Source: Clostridium sp. AM58-1XD (lineage in GTDB: Bacteria; Bacillota; Clostridia; Lachnospirales; Lachnospiraceae). Taken from it: a DNA stretch of 64,000 nucleotides. The notes under the pieces were generated by a model, which was not told where the DNA came from, made no database searches, and worked only from the letters and a program-made list of their open reading frames with translations. Position numbers and translations under genes: made by a program. Location of the stretch: contig NZ_QSDR01000007.1 in assembly GCF_003464085.1 (NCBI RefSeq), positions 101,771-165,770 of the forward strand. The letters are read 5' to 3'. Positions 9,350-18,197 of this stretch are shown piece by piece (positions within the stretch are counted from its first letter, which is position 1; the number at the start of each line of letters is the position of its first letter).

Positions 9350-11208
9350 ATGGAAGCATATCGCATTGCAGAAGATAGAAATACGTGGTATCCCATGGGG
9401 ACAGCCAGAACAGAGGACGGATTCCATTTTTGCGTGGCGGCGGAGGGAGAAAGCTGCAGCCTGCTCTTGTTTCAAAAGGGAAAAGAGAAACCTTTTCAGA
9501 AGCTGCCGTTTCCGGCTGAACAGAGGATGGGAAATGTATGGAGCATGACGGTTGCAGGAGACAGTTTTACGAATGTGGAATACTGCTATGAAGCAGGCGG
9601 GAAACTGTTTCCGGATCCCTACGGAACATCCTTTACGGGAAGAGAGAAGTGGGGCAGCCTTTCACAGGTAAAAAAAGTGATGAAGACGCCTCTGAAGGAA
9701 GAATTATATGAATGGGACGGCGATAAGCCTCTTGAAATTCCATATACAGATATGGTTATTTACCGGATTCATACGAGAGGATTTACAAAGCGTGCGGCTT
9801 TAAAAAATTCTGAGAAAGGTACGTTCCGGGCAATTGAGGAAAAGATTCCTTATTTAAAGGAGCTTGGGATTACTACGTTGGAGCTTATGCCGCCTTCGGA
9901 ATTTTCAGAGGTTATGATGCCGAATCATGCGGACGGGAATCCTTATGCAAAGGAGGAACCGACTGGAAAAATCAATTACTGGGGATACGAAGACGGTTAT
10001 TATTTTGCGCCAAAGGCTCATACTGTTCGTCTCAGGAAAAAAAACCAGGACGGGAGCTCAAGGACCTTGTCCGCGCGCTTCATAAAAATGGAGTGGAACT
10101 GGTGATCGAGCTTTATTTTACAGGAAAAGAAAGCCCGGTTTTCGTCCTGGATGCAGTTCGTTACTGGGTCAGAGAATATCACGTGGACGGAATTCACCTG
10201 GTTGGAGCGGTGCCGGTAAAGCTGTTGGGAACCGATCCGTTTTTAAGCAGAACAAAGCTGTTTGCAACGTCGTGGGATGGGGTGCCGGGAGGGAACAGAA
10301 AGCATCTTGGAGAGTATAATGACGGGTTTCAGGTCGACATGCGCCGCCTTCTGAAGGGGGATGAGGACCAGCTGAACAATCTGGTTTTCCGCACAAAAAG
10401 AAATCCGAAGGACTATGCGGTAATTAACTACATTGCCAATACAAACGGATATACGTTAATGGACATGGTCTGTTATGAAATGAAGCATAATGAAAAAAAC
10501 GGAGAAGGAAACCAGGATGGCAGCAATTACAATTATACGTGGAACTGCGGCGTAGAGGGTCCTACAAGAAGGAAAAAGGTCCAGGAAATGCGGAAAAAGC
10601 AGATTCGCAACGCGCTGCTGATGGTATTTTTAAGCCAGGGTACGCCTCTTTTAATGGCAGGCGACGAATTCGGCAATTCTCAGAATGGCAATAATAATGC
10701 ATACTGTCAGGATAACGACACATCCTGGCTGAATTGGGATTTGGTCAGGACAAATGAAGATATTTTGGAATTTGTTAAATATGCTATTGCATTCCGGAAA
10801 AAGCATCCTGTTTTTCATATGGATGAGGAACCACGTGTTCTGGATTATAAGGCATGCGGCTATCCAGATATATCATTTCACGGCGTTAAGGCCTGGAAAC
10901 CGGAATTCGAGAGTTTCCGCCGCCAGCTGGGCGTGATGTACTGCGGTGATTATGCAGAGAAAGACGGCCAGGGAGACGATTATTTCTTTGTGGCTTACAA
11001 CATGCATTGGGAGCCGCATGAATTTGCGCTTCCGAACCTTCCTAAAAATAGAAAGTGGCATGTCGCGTTTAATACGAATGAAGCCAGCTGCAATGGTATT
11101 TTCAGGGAAGGGGAAGAACCGGAAGTTAAAAACCAGAAACAATTTATGGTATCTTCCAGAACAATAGTGGTTTTTGTTGGCAAGCCGGCAGAGAATCAGA
11201 ACGTATAA
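9350..11208 (+). pseudogene. GlgX/isoamylase-like protein without catalytic residues; one-base frameshift
   Basis: Related to glycogen debranching enzyme GlgX. An N-terminal CBM48-like region is followed by the barrel (YRIHTRGFTK, YWGYEDGYYFAPKA) and by strongly GlgX-like text (KHNEKNGEGNQDG, LSQGTPLLMAGDEFGNSQ, NNNAYCQDND). One base is missing near 10017: the frame breaks after FAPKA and resumes at SYCSSQ. Restored, the protein has 619 residues. The three GH13 catalytic acids are all gone. The nucleophile motif GFRFDLA is GIHLVGA (Val at 10201), the acid/base motif AEPWD is ATSWD (Thr at 10267), and the transition-state Asp in HDG is NTNG (Asn at 10444). The conserved Arg and His beside them are also replaced. 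Even with the frameshift corrected it should not hydrolyse glucan, so it may bind glycogen or regulate. The frameshift may be a sequence error. Confidence 0.8.
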
Positions 11209-11255
11209 GAATCAGGAAGAATAAGTCCGATGTATCGCCTTGAGTGATTGATCTT

Positions 11256-11336
11256 TCTGCGATAAAATCTCTCACGTAAGCCAGATACCCCGCAGACCTC
11301 CGGCGCTGTTACTGGGACCGTTGACCTGCGGGGTAT
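11256..11336 (+). promoter_or_regulatory. Structured intergenic region with mutually exclusive stems
   Basis: ATACCCCGCAG (11285-11295) and CTGCGGGGTAT (11326-11336) form a perfect 11-bp inverted repeat around a 30-nt loop. The same CGCAGA can instead pair with TCTGCG at 11256-11261. No T-tract follows. It lies between the GlgX-like gene and the first prepilin, so it is either a 3' hairpin or a leader element. No known riboswitch class was matched by eye. Confidence 0.4.
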
Positions 11337-11424
11337 TTGGGCCTGCAGGCAGCTGCCGGAGTCAGGACTGTTTGACACTTTGTGCTGCCTGTGTAAATGA
11401 TACTGGTGCAGAGGCGGCATAGTT

Positions 11425-11847
11425 ATGAAAACGGACAATACTGGAATGACACTGCTTGAATTAGTTGCTGCGATTGCTGTTGTTATCGTTATTGCTGGAA
11501 GCAGCTGCTGTGTGCTGGCAGGAAGAATGGAGAAAATCAGGGAGAGACAGAGAGGAGACCAGGCTAAGGTCGTATTCTATGCTTTGGAGACATATCTGGA
11601 GGATTCTGTATCTAAGGGCATGTCTGATTCCTTAATTCTTTATCAGGATGTTTTGTCCTGCCCGATCAGCGATAAACGCAATAAATTAAATGAATATCTG
11701 TATGATGTCTGCCCGAAGGGAGCCAAGGTTGTCAGAGTTTCCGTAAACTGGCAGAGGACGAGACTGGTAGCGATTGTCTATCAGGTGGATGGATACAGAA
11801 TTGAAATCAGAGAGGGGAAGATGACGGATTATGAAAAATATCCCTAA
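11425..11847 (+). CDS. Type IV prepilin-like protein
   Basis: A 140-residue protein with a class III (prepilin) signal. A short leader MKTDNTG is followed by MTLLELVAAIAVVIVIAG, in which cleavage after Gly7 would leave Met1 with Glu at mature position 5. The rest is a small hydrophilic domain (residues ~35-140) with two cysteines in its second half. It is the first gene of the pilus locus but is separated from pilB by DUF4250 and a terminator, so it may be expressed on its own. A minor pilin or competence-type pseudopilin is likely. The exact subunit class is unknown. Confidence 0.8.
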   Translation: MKTDNTGMTLLELVAAIAVVIVIAGSSCCVLAGRMEKIRERQRGDQAKVVFYALETYLEDSVSKGMSDSLILYQDVLSCPISDKRNKLNEYLYDVCPKGAKVVRVSVNWQRTRLVAIVYQVDGYRIEIREGKMTDYEKYP

Positions 11848-12010
11848 GGATCCATTTATGCTGGTAAGCTATATTAACACGCAGATGAGAGATTACTATG
11901 GCACCCTGGATGAACTCTGTCTGGCAATGGGGCTGGAAAAAAAGGAAATTTGTGACAGGCTGTCAGAGGCCGGTTTTGAATATGACGCGAAAGTGGGCCG
12001 ATTTTTGTAA
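11831..12010 (+). CDS. DUF4250 domain protein
   Basis: A 59-residue protein starting MKNIPKDPFMLVSYINTQMR and ending CDRLSEAGFEYDAKVGRFL, the typical length and text of DUF4250 proteins of Clostridia. The gene begins inside the preceding prepilin, overlapping it by 17 bp in another frame, so the two are translationally linked. The function of the family is unknown. The short helical character suggests a small regulatory or nucleic-acid-associated protein, but nothing more can be read from the sequence. Confidence 0.85.
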   Translation: MKNIPKDPFMLVSYINTQMRDYYGTLDELCLAMGLEKKEICDRLSEAGFEYDAKVGRFL

Positions 12011-12129
12011 GAAATATCGAAATATTGACTATAAAACCAGAAACAAAGAGCGAAAGAATTGACATTTTTTTGCATAAATTATAAAATGAATGAAAGAGGC
12101 TGTGAAATAATATATGATAGCGGAAAGCG

Positions 12130-12168
12130 GGGAGTTTTATTGGGATAGAATACAGTGACTCCCTTTTT
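12130..12168 (+). terminator. Terminator after DUF4250
   Basis: GGGAGT (12130-12135) pairs with ACTCCC (12158-12163), followed directly by TTTTT. The loop is long (22 nt). It separates the first prepilin/DUF4250 pair from the pilB operon. Confidence 0.6.
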
Positions 12169-12183
12169 GCTTTTTATGTCATA

Positions 12184-12246
12184 GCCGCGCTGCGGCCATG
12201 GGCAACCGCGCGGCGGCGCAAGAGTTCCGCTTGCGGAACTCTTTGT
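12184..12246. repeat. Dispersed palindromic repeat, copy 1
   Basis: GC-rich compound palindrome. GCCGCGC (12184-12190) pairs with GCGCGGC downstream, and the hairpin GAGTTCCGCTTGCGGAACTC lies at 12222-12241, flanked by GGCGCA and CTTTGT. The block from GGCGC to CTTTGT recurs at 42884-42915. Both copies are intergenic and upstream of an operon (pilB here, vanR-like there), as expected for a REP/BIME-like element. Confidence 0.7.
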
Positions 12247-12284
12247 CGTGTTATTCATTGGTATGTGAAAGGAGATGGTAAGCG

Positions 12285-13983
12285 ATGATACAGAGACAGC
12301 GAATCCGTCTGGGAGATTTGCTGGTTTCAAAAGGGCTGATAACAGAAGAACAGCTGAAAGAGGCTTTGCGGGAACAGAAGGTCAGAAAGACAAAGCTTGG
12401 GGAAACATTGATAAGTCTGGGATATGTATCCGAAAAGAGCATCGTGGATATTTTGTGTGAACAGCTTCATCTGGAATATATGGAACTGAGAAAAATGAAG
12501 CTGGACGAAGCGGCTGTTTATATGATCAATGAAGCTATGGCGAAAAAGTATAATCTGATTCCCATAGCTTTTCGCCGGATAATCCCAATGTGCTTCTCGT
12601 AGCGATGTCGGATCCGATGGATTTCATGGCTATCGATGATCTTGAGATTGTGACGAATATGAGAATCGCTCCGGTACTCAGTACGAGGAGTCAGATTTCT
12701 TTTCAGATAGACAGATACTTTGGAAAGCAGTCCGTGATTGCTGTTGCAGACGAATACAAGCGGGAGCGGGTTCAGGAAGAGGCTGCCCAGGAGGAAGAGG
12801 AGGCCAGAGACAGAGAGGCCAATGACAATTCTCCGATTGTAAAAATGGTCCGTTCCATTATGGAACAGGCTGTCCGCCAGAGAGCCAGCGATATCCACTT
12901 TGAACCGTTGGAAGACGGAATCAGAATCAGGTTCCGTATAGACGGCAACCTGGTAGAGGCCATGAGCTATGACATGACGATTTTCACGGCGCTGATCGCC
13001 AGGGTGAAAATTATTTCCGGAATGGATATTGCAGAGAAAAGGAAGCCTCAGGACGGCCGAACTACGATTATGGTTGACCATGTGGAATACGACGTTCGTG
13101 TTTCTGCGATTCCGACTGTTTATGGCGAAAAGATCGTTATGCGACTGACCAACAAGGTTGGGCTTATGCGTGATAAGCGTGATCTGGGCCTGAGGGAAGA
13201 GGAGCTTCCGGTATTTGAAAGAATGCTGGCGCGCCCTCATGGAATCATTCTGGTAACAGGGCCTACCGGAAGCGGTAAATCAACCACGCTTTATACGGCG
13301 CTGAGCGAACTGAATAATGAAAGCGTCAATATTGTTACAGTCGAAGATCCGGTAGAGGCAATTATAACCGGCGTTAATCAGATCCAGGTAAATACAAAGG
13401 CGGACATGACGTTCGCCAACGCACTTCGATCGACCTCCGTCAGGATCCCGATATTATCATGATTGGTGAAAGCCGTGATCCGGAGACTGCGGAGATCGCC
13501 GTGCAGGCATCCATCACAGGCCACCTCGTAGTGAGTACGCTTCATACAAACAGTACATCTGCAAGTATTGCCAGGCTGATGAATATGGGAGTGGAATCAT
13601 ATCTGATTGCGGATGCCCTTGTGGGAGTTGTAGCGCAGAGACTCTGCAGGCGCCTCTGCACATGCAAACGCGGCAGACAGGCTACTGAGAGGGAGAAGCT
13701 GGAATTAGGCGTAAAAGAGGACGAGGAGCTGACCGTTTATGAGCCAAATGGCTGTCCGCTTTGCAGTCATACAGGGTATTACGGCCGAATCGGAGTATAT
13801 GAACTGATGCCGATCAGTCAGCCGATACGCGACATGATTGCAAGAAAGGGGTCGGCTTCTGCCATAAAAGAGCAGGCTATGAAGGAAGGCATGATGACTC
13901 TGAGAAAGAGTGCGGTTAAACTTGTTCTGGACGGTATTACATCTCTGTCCGAAATGCATAAAATTGCCTGTGAGGAGGACTAG
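12285..13983 (+). CDS. pilB: Type IV pilus extension ATPase PilB (two one-base deletions)
   Basis: Cytoplasmic hexameric ATPase that powers pilus assembly. Three reading-frame pieces join into one 566-residue protein if a T is restored in TTTT at 12569-12572 and a C in CC at 13434-13435. Residues 8-31 and 37-60 are two back-to-back MshEN motifs ([10 protein letters not shown]...ALREQ and [10 protein letters not shown]...LCEQ), the c-di-GMP-binding signature of PilB/MshE proteins. The ATPase domain has Walker [10 protein letters not shown] (~326) and an Asp-box/Walker B region ending [13 protein letters not shown] tetracysteine zinc site follows (CRRLC with CPLC). pilT follows after 2 bp. The start at 12285 follows AAAGGAG. 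The breaks are probably sequence errors, but a real pilB mutant cannot be excluded. Confidence 0.9.
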
Positions 13984-13985
13984 AG

Positions 13986-15044
13986 ATGACTTTAATAGAA
14001 CTTTTGGAAGAGGCAGGAAGGAGAGAAGCTTCCGACCTTCATATTACAGTCGGAGTGCCTCCACAGATTCGTGTCAATGGAGAACTTGTGGTTCTGGACA
14101 CGTATCCGAAGCTTTTGGGAGATGATACTAGAGCGTTGGTTGAAAGCATCATGGGGGATCATCAAAAAGAGGTTTTTGAAGAAAAGGGTGAAGTTGATTT
14201 TTCCTTTGGCATTCCAAGGCTGGGCCGATACCGTGTAAATGCATTTAGACAGAGAGGAACGGTAGCCGCTGCCTTCCGTCTGGTTGGAACAGAGGTGCCA
14301 GAACCAGAAAAGCTGGGACTGGCTAAATCGGTTATTGAACTGGCGAAAAAGAAAAGCGGCCTCGTACTTGTCACCGGCCCTACGGGAAGCGGTAAATCTA
14401 CAACGCTTGCGTCCCTGATTGGTAAAATCAATCATACAAGAAGAGAACATATTATTACGCTGGAAGATCCGATCGAGTACCTTCACCGGCATGATAAGGC
14501 AATTGTAAATCAGAGAGAAATCGGTTTGGACAGTATGTCGTATGCTGCTGCACTCCGGGCGGCGCTTCGAGAAGATCCGGATGTAATTCTGGTGGGCGAG
14601 ATGCGTGATCTGGAGACAATCAGTACCGCAATCACAGCGGCAGAGACGGGACATCTGGTATTTTCAACGCTGCACACAATTGGGTCAGCAGCTACGATCG
14701 ACAGAATTATTGATGTATTTCCCCCGTATCAGCAAGCTCAGATCAGAATTCAGCTGGCTATGGTATTGGAGGCGATCATCTCACAACGGCTGATTCCAAA
14801 AGAAGACGGAAGCGGCCGAATGGGAGCGTTTGAAATTCTGCATGTGAATTCTGCGGTCCGTAACCTGATCCGTGAAGGGAAAACATATCAGATTACAAGC
14901 GTGATTCAGACCAACAGAAAGCTGGGAATGATTACTCTGGACGATGCCCTTCTGGAACTTTACAGAAGCGGTCAGATCAGTGAACGGTCAGCCATTGAAT
15001 TCTCAGTTGATCCGCTGGCGATGGAAAAGCGTATGCTGTATTAG
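13986..15044 (+). CDS. pilT: Pilus retraction ATPase PilT
   Basis: A 352-residue ATPase that depolymerises pili and drives twitching. The N-terminal PAS-like region starts LLEEAGRREASDLHITVGVPP. Walker A is [13 protein letters not shown] (~130). The His-box/Walker B region reads LREDPDVILVGEMRDLET. The C-terminal motif AVRNLIREGK corresponds to the AIRNLIRE retraction motif that distinguishes PilT from PilB. The size is standard. It is sandwiched between pilB and pilC, separated from them by 2 and 10 bp. Its presence implies that these Gram-positive pili can retract. Confidence 0.95.
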   Translation: MTLIELLEEAGRREASDLHITVGVPPQIRVNGELVVLDTYPKLLGDDTRALVESIMGDHQKEVFEEKGEVDFSFGIPRLGRYRVNAFRQRGTVAAAFRLVGTEVPEPEKLGLAKSVIELAKKKSGLVLVTGPTGSGKSTTLASLIGKINHTRREHIITLEDPIEYLHRHDKAIVNQREIGLDSMSYAAALRAALREDPDVILVGEMRDLETISTAITAAETGHLVFSTLHTIGSAATIDRIIDVFPPYQQAQIRIQLAMVLEAIISQRLIPKEDGSGRMGAFEILHVNSAVRNLIREGKTYQITSVIQTNRKLGMITLDDALLELYRSGQISERSAIEFSVDPLAMEKRMLY

Positions 15045-15054
15045 GAGGAGACGG

Positions 15055-16269
15055 ATGGCTAGTTACCGTTATCATATCGTTACCCCTTCCGGAGTGGAGA
15101 AAAAGGGGCTGATTGAAGCTGCCGACCGTTCTCACGCACTGACGGCCTTAAAGGCCGGCGGAAATACGGTTATTTCTGTAGGAAATCCCAGTATCTGGGA
15201 TACACAGATCAACCTGCCGTTCACACATCGTGTAAAGGCCAGGGATATGAGCGTATTCTGCAGGCAGTTTGTGTCGATCATCAGTGCCGGAGTGAGCATA
15301 ACAAGGGCGCTGGAAATGCTCGTGGAACAGACGGAGAATAAAACGCTGAAAGAAGCATTGAGGGAAACCCGCTCCTATGTGGAGAGGGGAGAATCCCTTT
15401 CTGAAAGTATGAGGCGCCAGGAAGCTGTGTTTCCGAAAATGTTTATCAATCTGGTGCAGGCCGGAGAGGAATCAGGCAAGCTGGAACTGTCATTTGAACG
15501 AATGGCGATTCATTATGAAAAATCAGCAAAGATACAGAGCCTTGTGGCGAAAACGCTGATTTACCCGATTATTCTCGGTATTGCATCAGTTGTTGTAATT
15601 ACGGTTATGATGGTATATATTGTACCTATGTACTCCGATATGTTTGCGGAGATGGATACCGAGCTGCCGATGTATACAAGGGCGGTAGTGGCGATCAGTA
15701 ATTTCATGGTACATTACTGGTATCTGCTCCTTTTATTTGTGGGCGCCATGATATTTGCATACAGGATGTTCCGCAACACAAACAGAGGAAAGTATCTGCT
15801 GGCCAGCGTGGCGCTTAAAATTCCGATTTTCGGGAAAGTGAATCAGAAAAGTGCATGCGCTCAGTTTGCCAGGAATCTCAGCACACTGCTGACTGCCGGA
15901 GTACCGATTATGGAGGCCTTAAATATTGTGGCCGACACTATGAATAATCCCCTCTTTCAGGATGCTATGAAAAATGCCAGAGAGCAGGTGGCAAGGGGGA
16001 TTTCCCTTGCCGTTCCATTGAGAGACTGCGGAATGTTTCCTCCAATGGTATACCATATGGTAAATATCGGTGAAGAGACAGGTGGACTGGATGGCATGCT
16101 TGACAGCCTGGCCGTATATTATGAGGAAGAGGTGGAGGCGGCTACCGAGAAAGCGGCCGCAGCCCTGGAGCCATTGATCATTCTTTTCATGGCGTTTATT
16201 GTTATCGCAATTATTATGGCGGTTTACACGCCGATGTTATCGATGTATCAGAACGCCGGAAACCTGTAG
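15055..16269 (+). CDS. pilC: Type IV pilus inner-membrane platform protein PilC
   Basis: A 404-residue polytopic membrane protein, normal for PilC/GspF. It contains two repeated GspF domains (FCRQFVSIISAGVSITRALE at ~65 and FARNLSTLLTAGVPIMEALN at ~270) and three hydrophobic segments (~170-190, ~220-240 and the C-terminal LEPLIILFMAFIVIAIIMAV). It couples PilB/PilT to the growing fibre. ATG at 15055 directly follows AGGAGGAGACGG; a longer open frame upstream lies inside pilT and is rejected. Confidence 0.95.
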   Translation: MASYRYHIVTPSGVEKKGLIEAADRSHALTALKAGGNTVISVGNPSIWDTQINLPFTHRVKARDMSVFCRQFVSIISAGVSITRALEMLVEQTENKTLKEALRETRSYVERGESLSESMRRQEAVFPKMFINLVQAGEESGKLELSFERMAIHYEKSAKIQSLVAKTLIYPIILGIASVVVITVMMVYIVPMYSDMFAEMDTELPMYTRAVVAISNFMVHYWYLLLLFVGAMIFAYRMFRNTNRGKYLLASVALKIPIFGKVNQKSACAQFARNLSTLLTAGVPIMEALNIVADTMNNPLFQDAMKNAREQVARGISLAVPLRDCGMFPPMVYHMVNIGEETGGLDGMLDSLAVYYEEEVEAATEKAAAALEPLIILFMAFIVIAIIMAVYTPMLSMYQNAGNL

Positions 16270-16279
16270 GTGATGAGAA

Positions 16280-16380
16280 TTACGGCCAAGTGACGGTCCC
16301 GCTTATGGGAGCGGGGGGCACGGAGCCGTAAGAGATAAGGTATGAATCCAACCGGTGTCTCGAAACGACAGGATTGTACG
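16280..16380 (+). ncRNA. Structured 5' leader between pilC and the pilin genes
   Basis: TTACGGC (16280-16286) pairs with GCCGTAA (16325-16331) and encloses the hairpin CCCGCT/AGCGGG (16298-16303 with 16310-16315). A third hairpin TGTC-TCGAAAC-GACA follows at about 16357-16371. This 155-bp gap is long for the operon, and its folding exceeds that of its surroundings. It could be an RNA-processing or stabilising element that raises pilin mRNA over pilBTC mRNA, or a ligand-sensing leader. It did not fit the c-di-GMP-I or -II riboswitch consensus by eye. Confidence 0.4.
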
Positions 16381-16426
16381 TATATTAAAGTGAAAGGAAG
16401 GTAAGGAAAAGAAAAGGAGAGGGCCA

Positions 16427-16978
16427 ATGGAGGTAAAGAGGGGAAGCAGCAAAGGATTTTCATTAATCGAACTGATTATAGCAGTAGCAATTCTGGTTGT
16501 GTTGTCCGGACTGCTTGCACCACAGCTGATTAAGTATGTGGAGCGGTCGAGAGAGGCAAAGGATATGCAGACGCTGGATTCCGTTTATGTGGCGGTGAAT
16601 ACGGCCTTGACCAATGAAGAGGCGTATCAAGTGTTTACTGACGAAAACGGACCGGGCGGAAAGTATGGAGACATGATTGCCGGAATGACGCTTACTGAAT
16701 TATTCAAAATTGATGACAGCTTTACACAAGAAGTGAAAGCAACTTTGGAAAAAAGCGATGCAGCAGATGTTAAGCTGGTATCCAAAAGAGCAAGGGTAAA
16801 AGCTGTAATGCCGGATGGGACAATGGCAGAAGGAACCATTATGGTTCAAGTGAAAGCCTCTGCTGAAACAGACGGTGTATCCGGCCTTTATGTAGGCGTA
16901 TATGCAGGCGGTCTTGGAAAGGTTAACGGCGACTTTAAGGCGGGATATATAGATGCCAAACCAAATACAAATCCATAA
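16427..16978 (+). CDS. pilA: Type IV major-type prepilin 1
   Basis: A 183-residue prepilin. The leader MEVKRGSSKG is cut before F in GFSLIELIIAVAILVVLSG, giving N-terminal Phe and Glu5. The helical spine APQLIKYVERSREAKDMQ continues to about residue 60, after which the globular head diverges from its paralogues. It is the first of four consecutive genes that share residues ~10-65 almost exactly. It has no cysteine pair in the head, so there is no classic disulfide D-loop. AAAGGAGAGGGCC is the ribosome binding site. Confidence 0.92.
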   Translation: MEVKRGSSKGFSLIELIIAVAILVVLSGLLAPQLIKYVERSREAKDMQTLDSVYVAVNTALTNEEAYQVFTDENGPGGKYGDMIAGMTLTELFKIDDSFTQEVKATLEKSDAADVKLVSKRARVKAVMPDGTMAEGTIMVQVKASAETDGVSGLYVGVYAGGLGKVNGDFKAGYIDAKPNTNP

Positions 16979-17057
16979 GCTCATAAAATCCATCTGTAAG
17001 ACGATACGAAAAGTATTGTTAATAGCTTTATGAAAGAAAAGGAAGGAATTACATACT

Positions 17058-17582
17058 ATGAAGAAAGAAAATAATAAAGGTTTTTCTCTTATTGAATTAA
17101 TTATAGCGGTCGCTATTCTCGTTGTCCTGTCGGGACTGCTTGCGCCACAGCTGATCAAGTATGTGGAGAGATCGAGAGAAGCGAAGGATATGCAGGCGCT
17201 TGATTCCGTATATGTGGCGGTAAATACGGCGCTGACGAATGAAGATGCATATGATGCGTTTACAACGGGAACAGGATACGGCGATATAAAAGATGGTATG
17301 CCGATAAATACGATTTTAGGAAAGACAGATAAGTTTGCATTAGAGGTAAAGGCTGTTTTAGGAAAGACAGAGGTTGACTTAATCTCTAAAAGAGCTAAAG
17401 CGGACAGCGGCGTTATTATGGTACAGGTAAGAGAAGTTAAAGGCGGAGCCGATGATGTGGCTGGTTTGGAAGTAGGAACATATGCAGGTAAAAAGGGTAC
17501 GGCTAACAGCGACTTCAAGGTTGGAAATGTAAGCGTTGGAGGTTCTTCAGATCCTGAATCTTCTCCTAGTGATGAAACATAA
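17058..17582 (+). CDS. pilA: Type IV major-type prepilin 2
   Basis: A 174-residue paralogue of the preceding gene with leader MKKENNKG and the same GFSLIELIIAVAILVVLSG spine. The first 65 residues are almost identical to genes 1, 3 and 4 at protein level, yet many codons differ silently, so the identity is kept by selection rather than by recent duplication. The head (residues ~70-174) is unique, with a serine-rich tail SSDPESSPSDET. It should be processed by PilD at 19589 and assembled by PilB/PilC. Confidence 0.92.
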   Translation: MKKENNKGFSLIELIIAVAILVVLSGLLAPQLIKYVERSREAKDMQALDSVYVAVNTALTNEDAYDAFTTGTGYGDIKDGMPINTILGKTDKFALEVKAVLGKTEVDLISKRAKADSGVIMVQVREVKGGADDVAGLEVGTYAGKKGTANSDFKVGNVSVGGSSDPESSPSDET

Positions 17583-17626
17583 AAAATACATCAAGGCAAA
17601 ATATATAAATGAAAGGAAACTATGGT

Positions 17627-18130
17627 ATGAAAAAGAATAATAAAGGCTTCTCCCTTATTGAATTAATTATAGCAGTAGCGATCCTGGTCGTGCTATCCGG
17701 ACTTCTTGCACCACAGCTGATTAAGTATGTGGAGAGATCGAGAGAAGCGAAGGATATGCAGACACTGGACTCCGTATATGTGGCAGTGAATACGGCTTTA
17801 ACAAATGAAAAGGCATATGATAAGTTCATAACTGACCATACGGGAACGACAACAAAATTAGCTGCCAATGATGATATTCTCGATTCTTCTAAAACGGATG
17901 CCTTTTCAAAGGAAGTACAGTCTATTTTAGGAAAAAATAAAGTAGAGTTAGTGTCTAAAAGGGCAAAGGCCAAGAGCGGTGTTGTCAGAGTTGAAGTAAA
18001 TACGGTAACGAGCGGCGCTGATGGAGTCAGCGGCCTGGAGGTAGGTGTGTATGCAGGTACGGAAGGTAACTACAATGACGGATTTTTAGTAGGACATGTA
18101 ACTGCAACAAAAAATACAACTACAGAATAA
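17627..18130 (+). CDS. pilA: Type IV major-type prepilin 3
   Basis: A 167-residue prepilin. The start at 17627 (MKKNNKG) is preferred over ATG 17609, because AAAGGAAA lies at the right distance and the leader then matches its neighbours. The N-terminal spine is the same as in genes 1, 2 and 4. The variable head is rich in Lys, Asp and Thr and ends TKNTTTE. An Ig-like closing pattern DGVSGLEVGVYAGT is shared with the paralogues despite head divergence, pointing to a conserved final beta-strand. Confidence 0.92.
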   Translation: MKKNNKGFSLIELIIAVAILVVLSGLLAPQLIKYVERSREAKDMQTLDSVYVAVNTALTNEKAYDKFITDHTGTTTKLAANDDILDSSKTDAFSKEVQSILGKNKVELVSKRAKAKSGVVRVEVNTVTSGADGVSGLEVGVYAGTEGNYNDGFLVGHVTATKNTTTE

Positions 18131-18197
18131 AAAGTAAGATACTCAGCCGAAACGGTAGATTTTATAAGGACTATTATAGATTGAGAGGAACTTAAAA

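Noticed and set aside
12569..13435. Programmed frameshifting in pilB and other genes
   Set aside because: The breaks occur in many unrelated genes, always as one missing base, without slippery heptamers or stimulatory structures at the sites.
16280..16380. c-di-GMP riboswitch or group II intron fragment before the pilins
   Set aside because: Neither the conserved GEMM-I core and tetraloop receptor nor domain V/VI of a group II intron could be found. It is kept only as an unknown structured leader.
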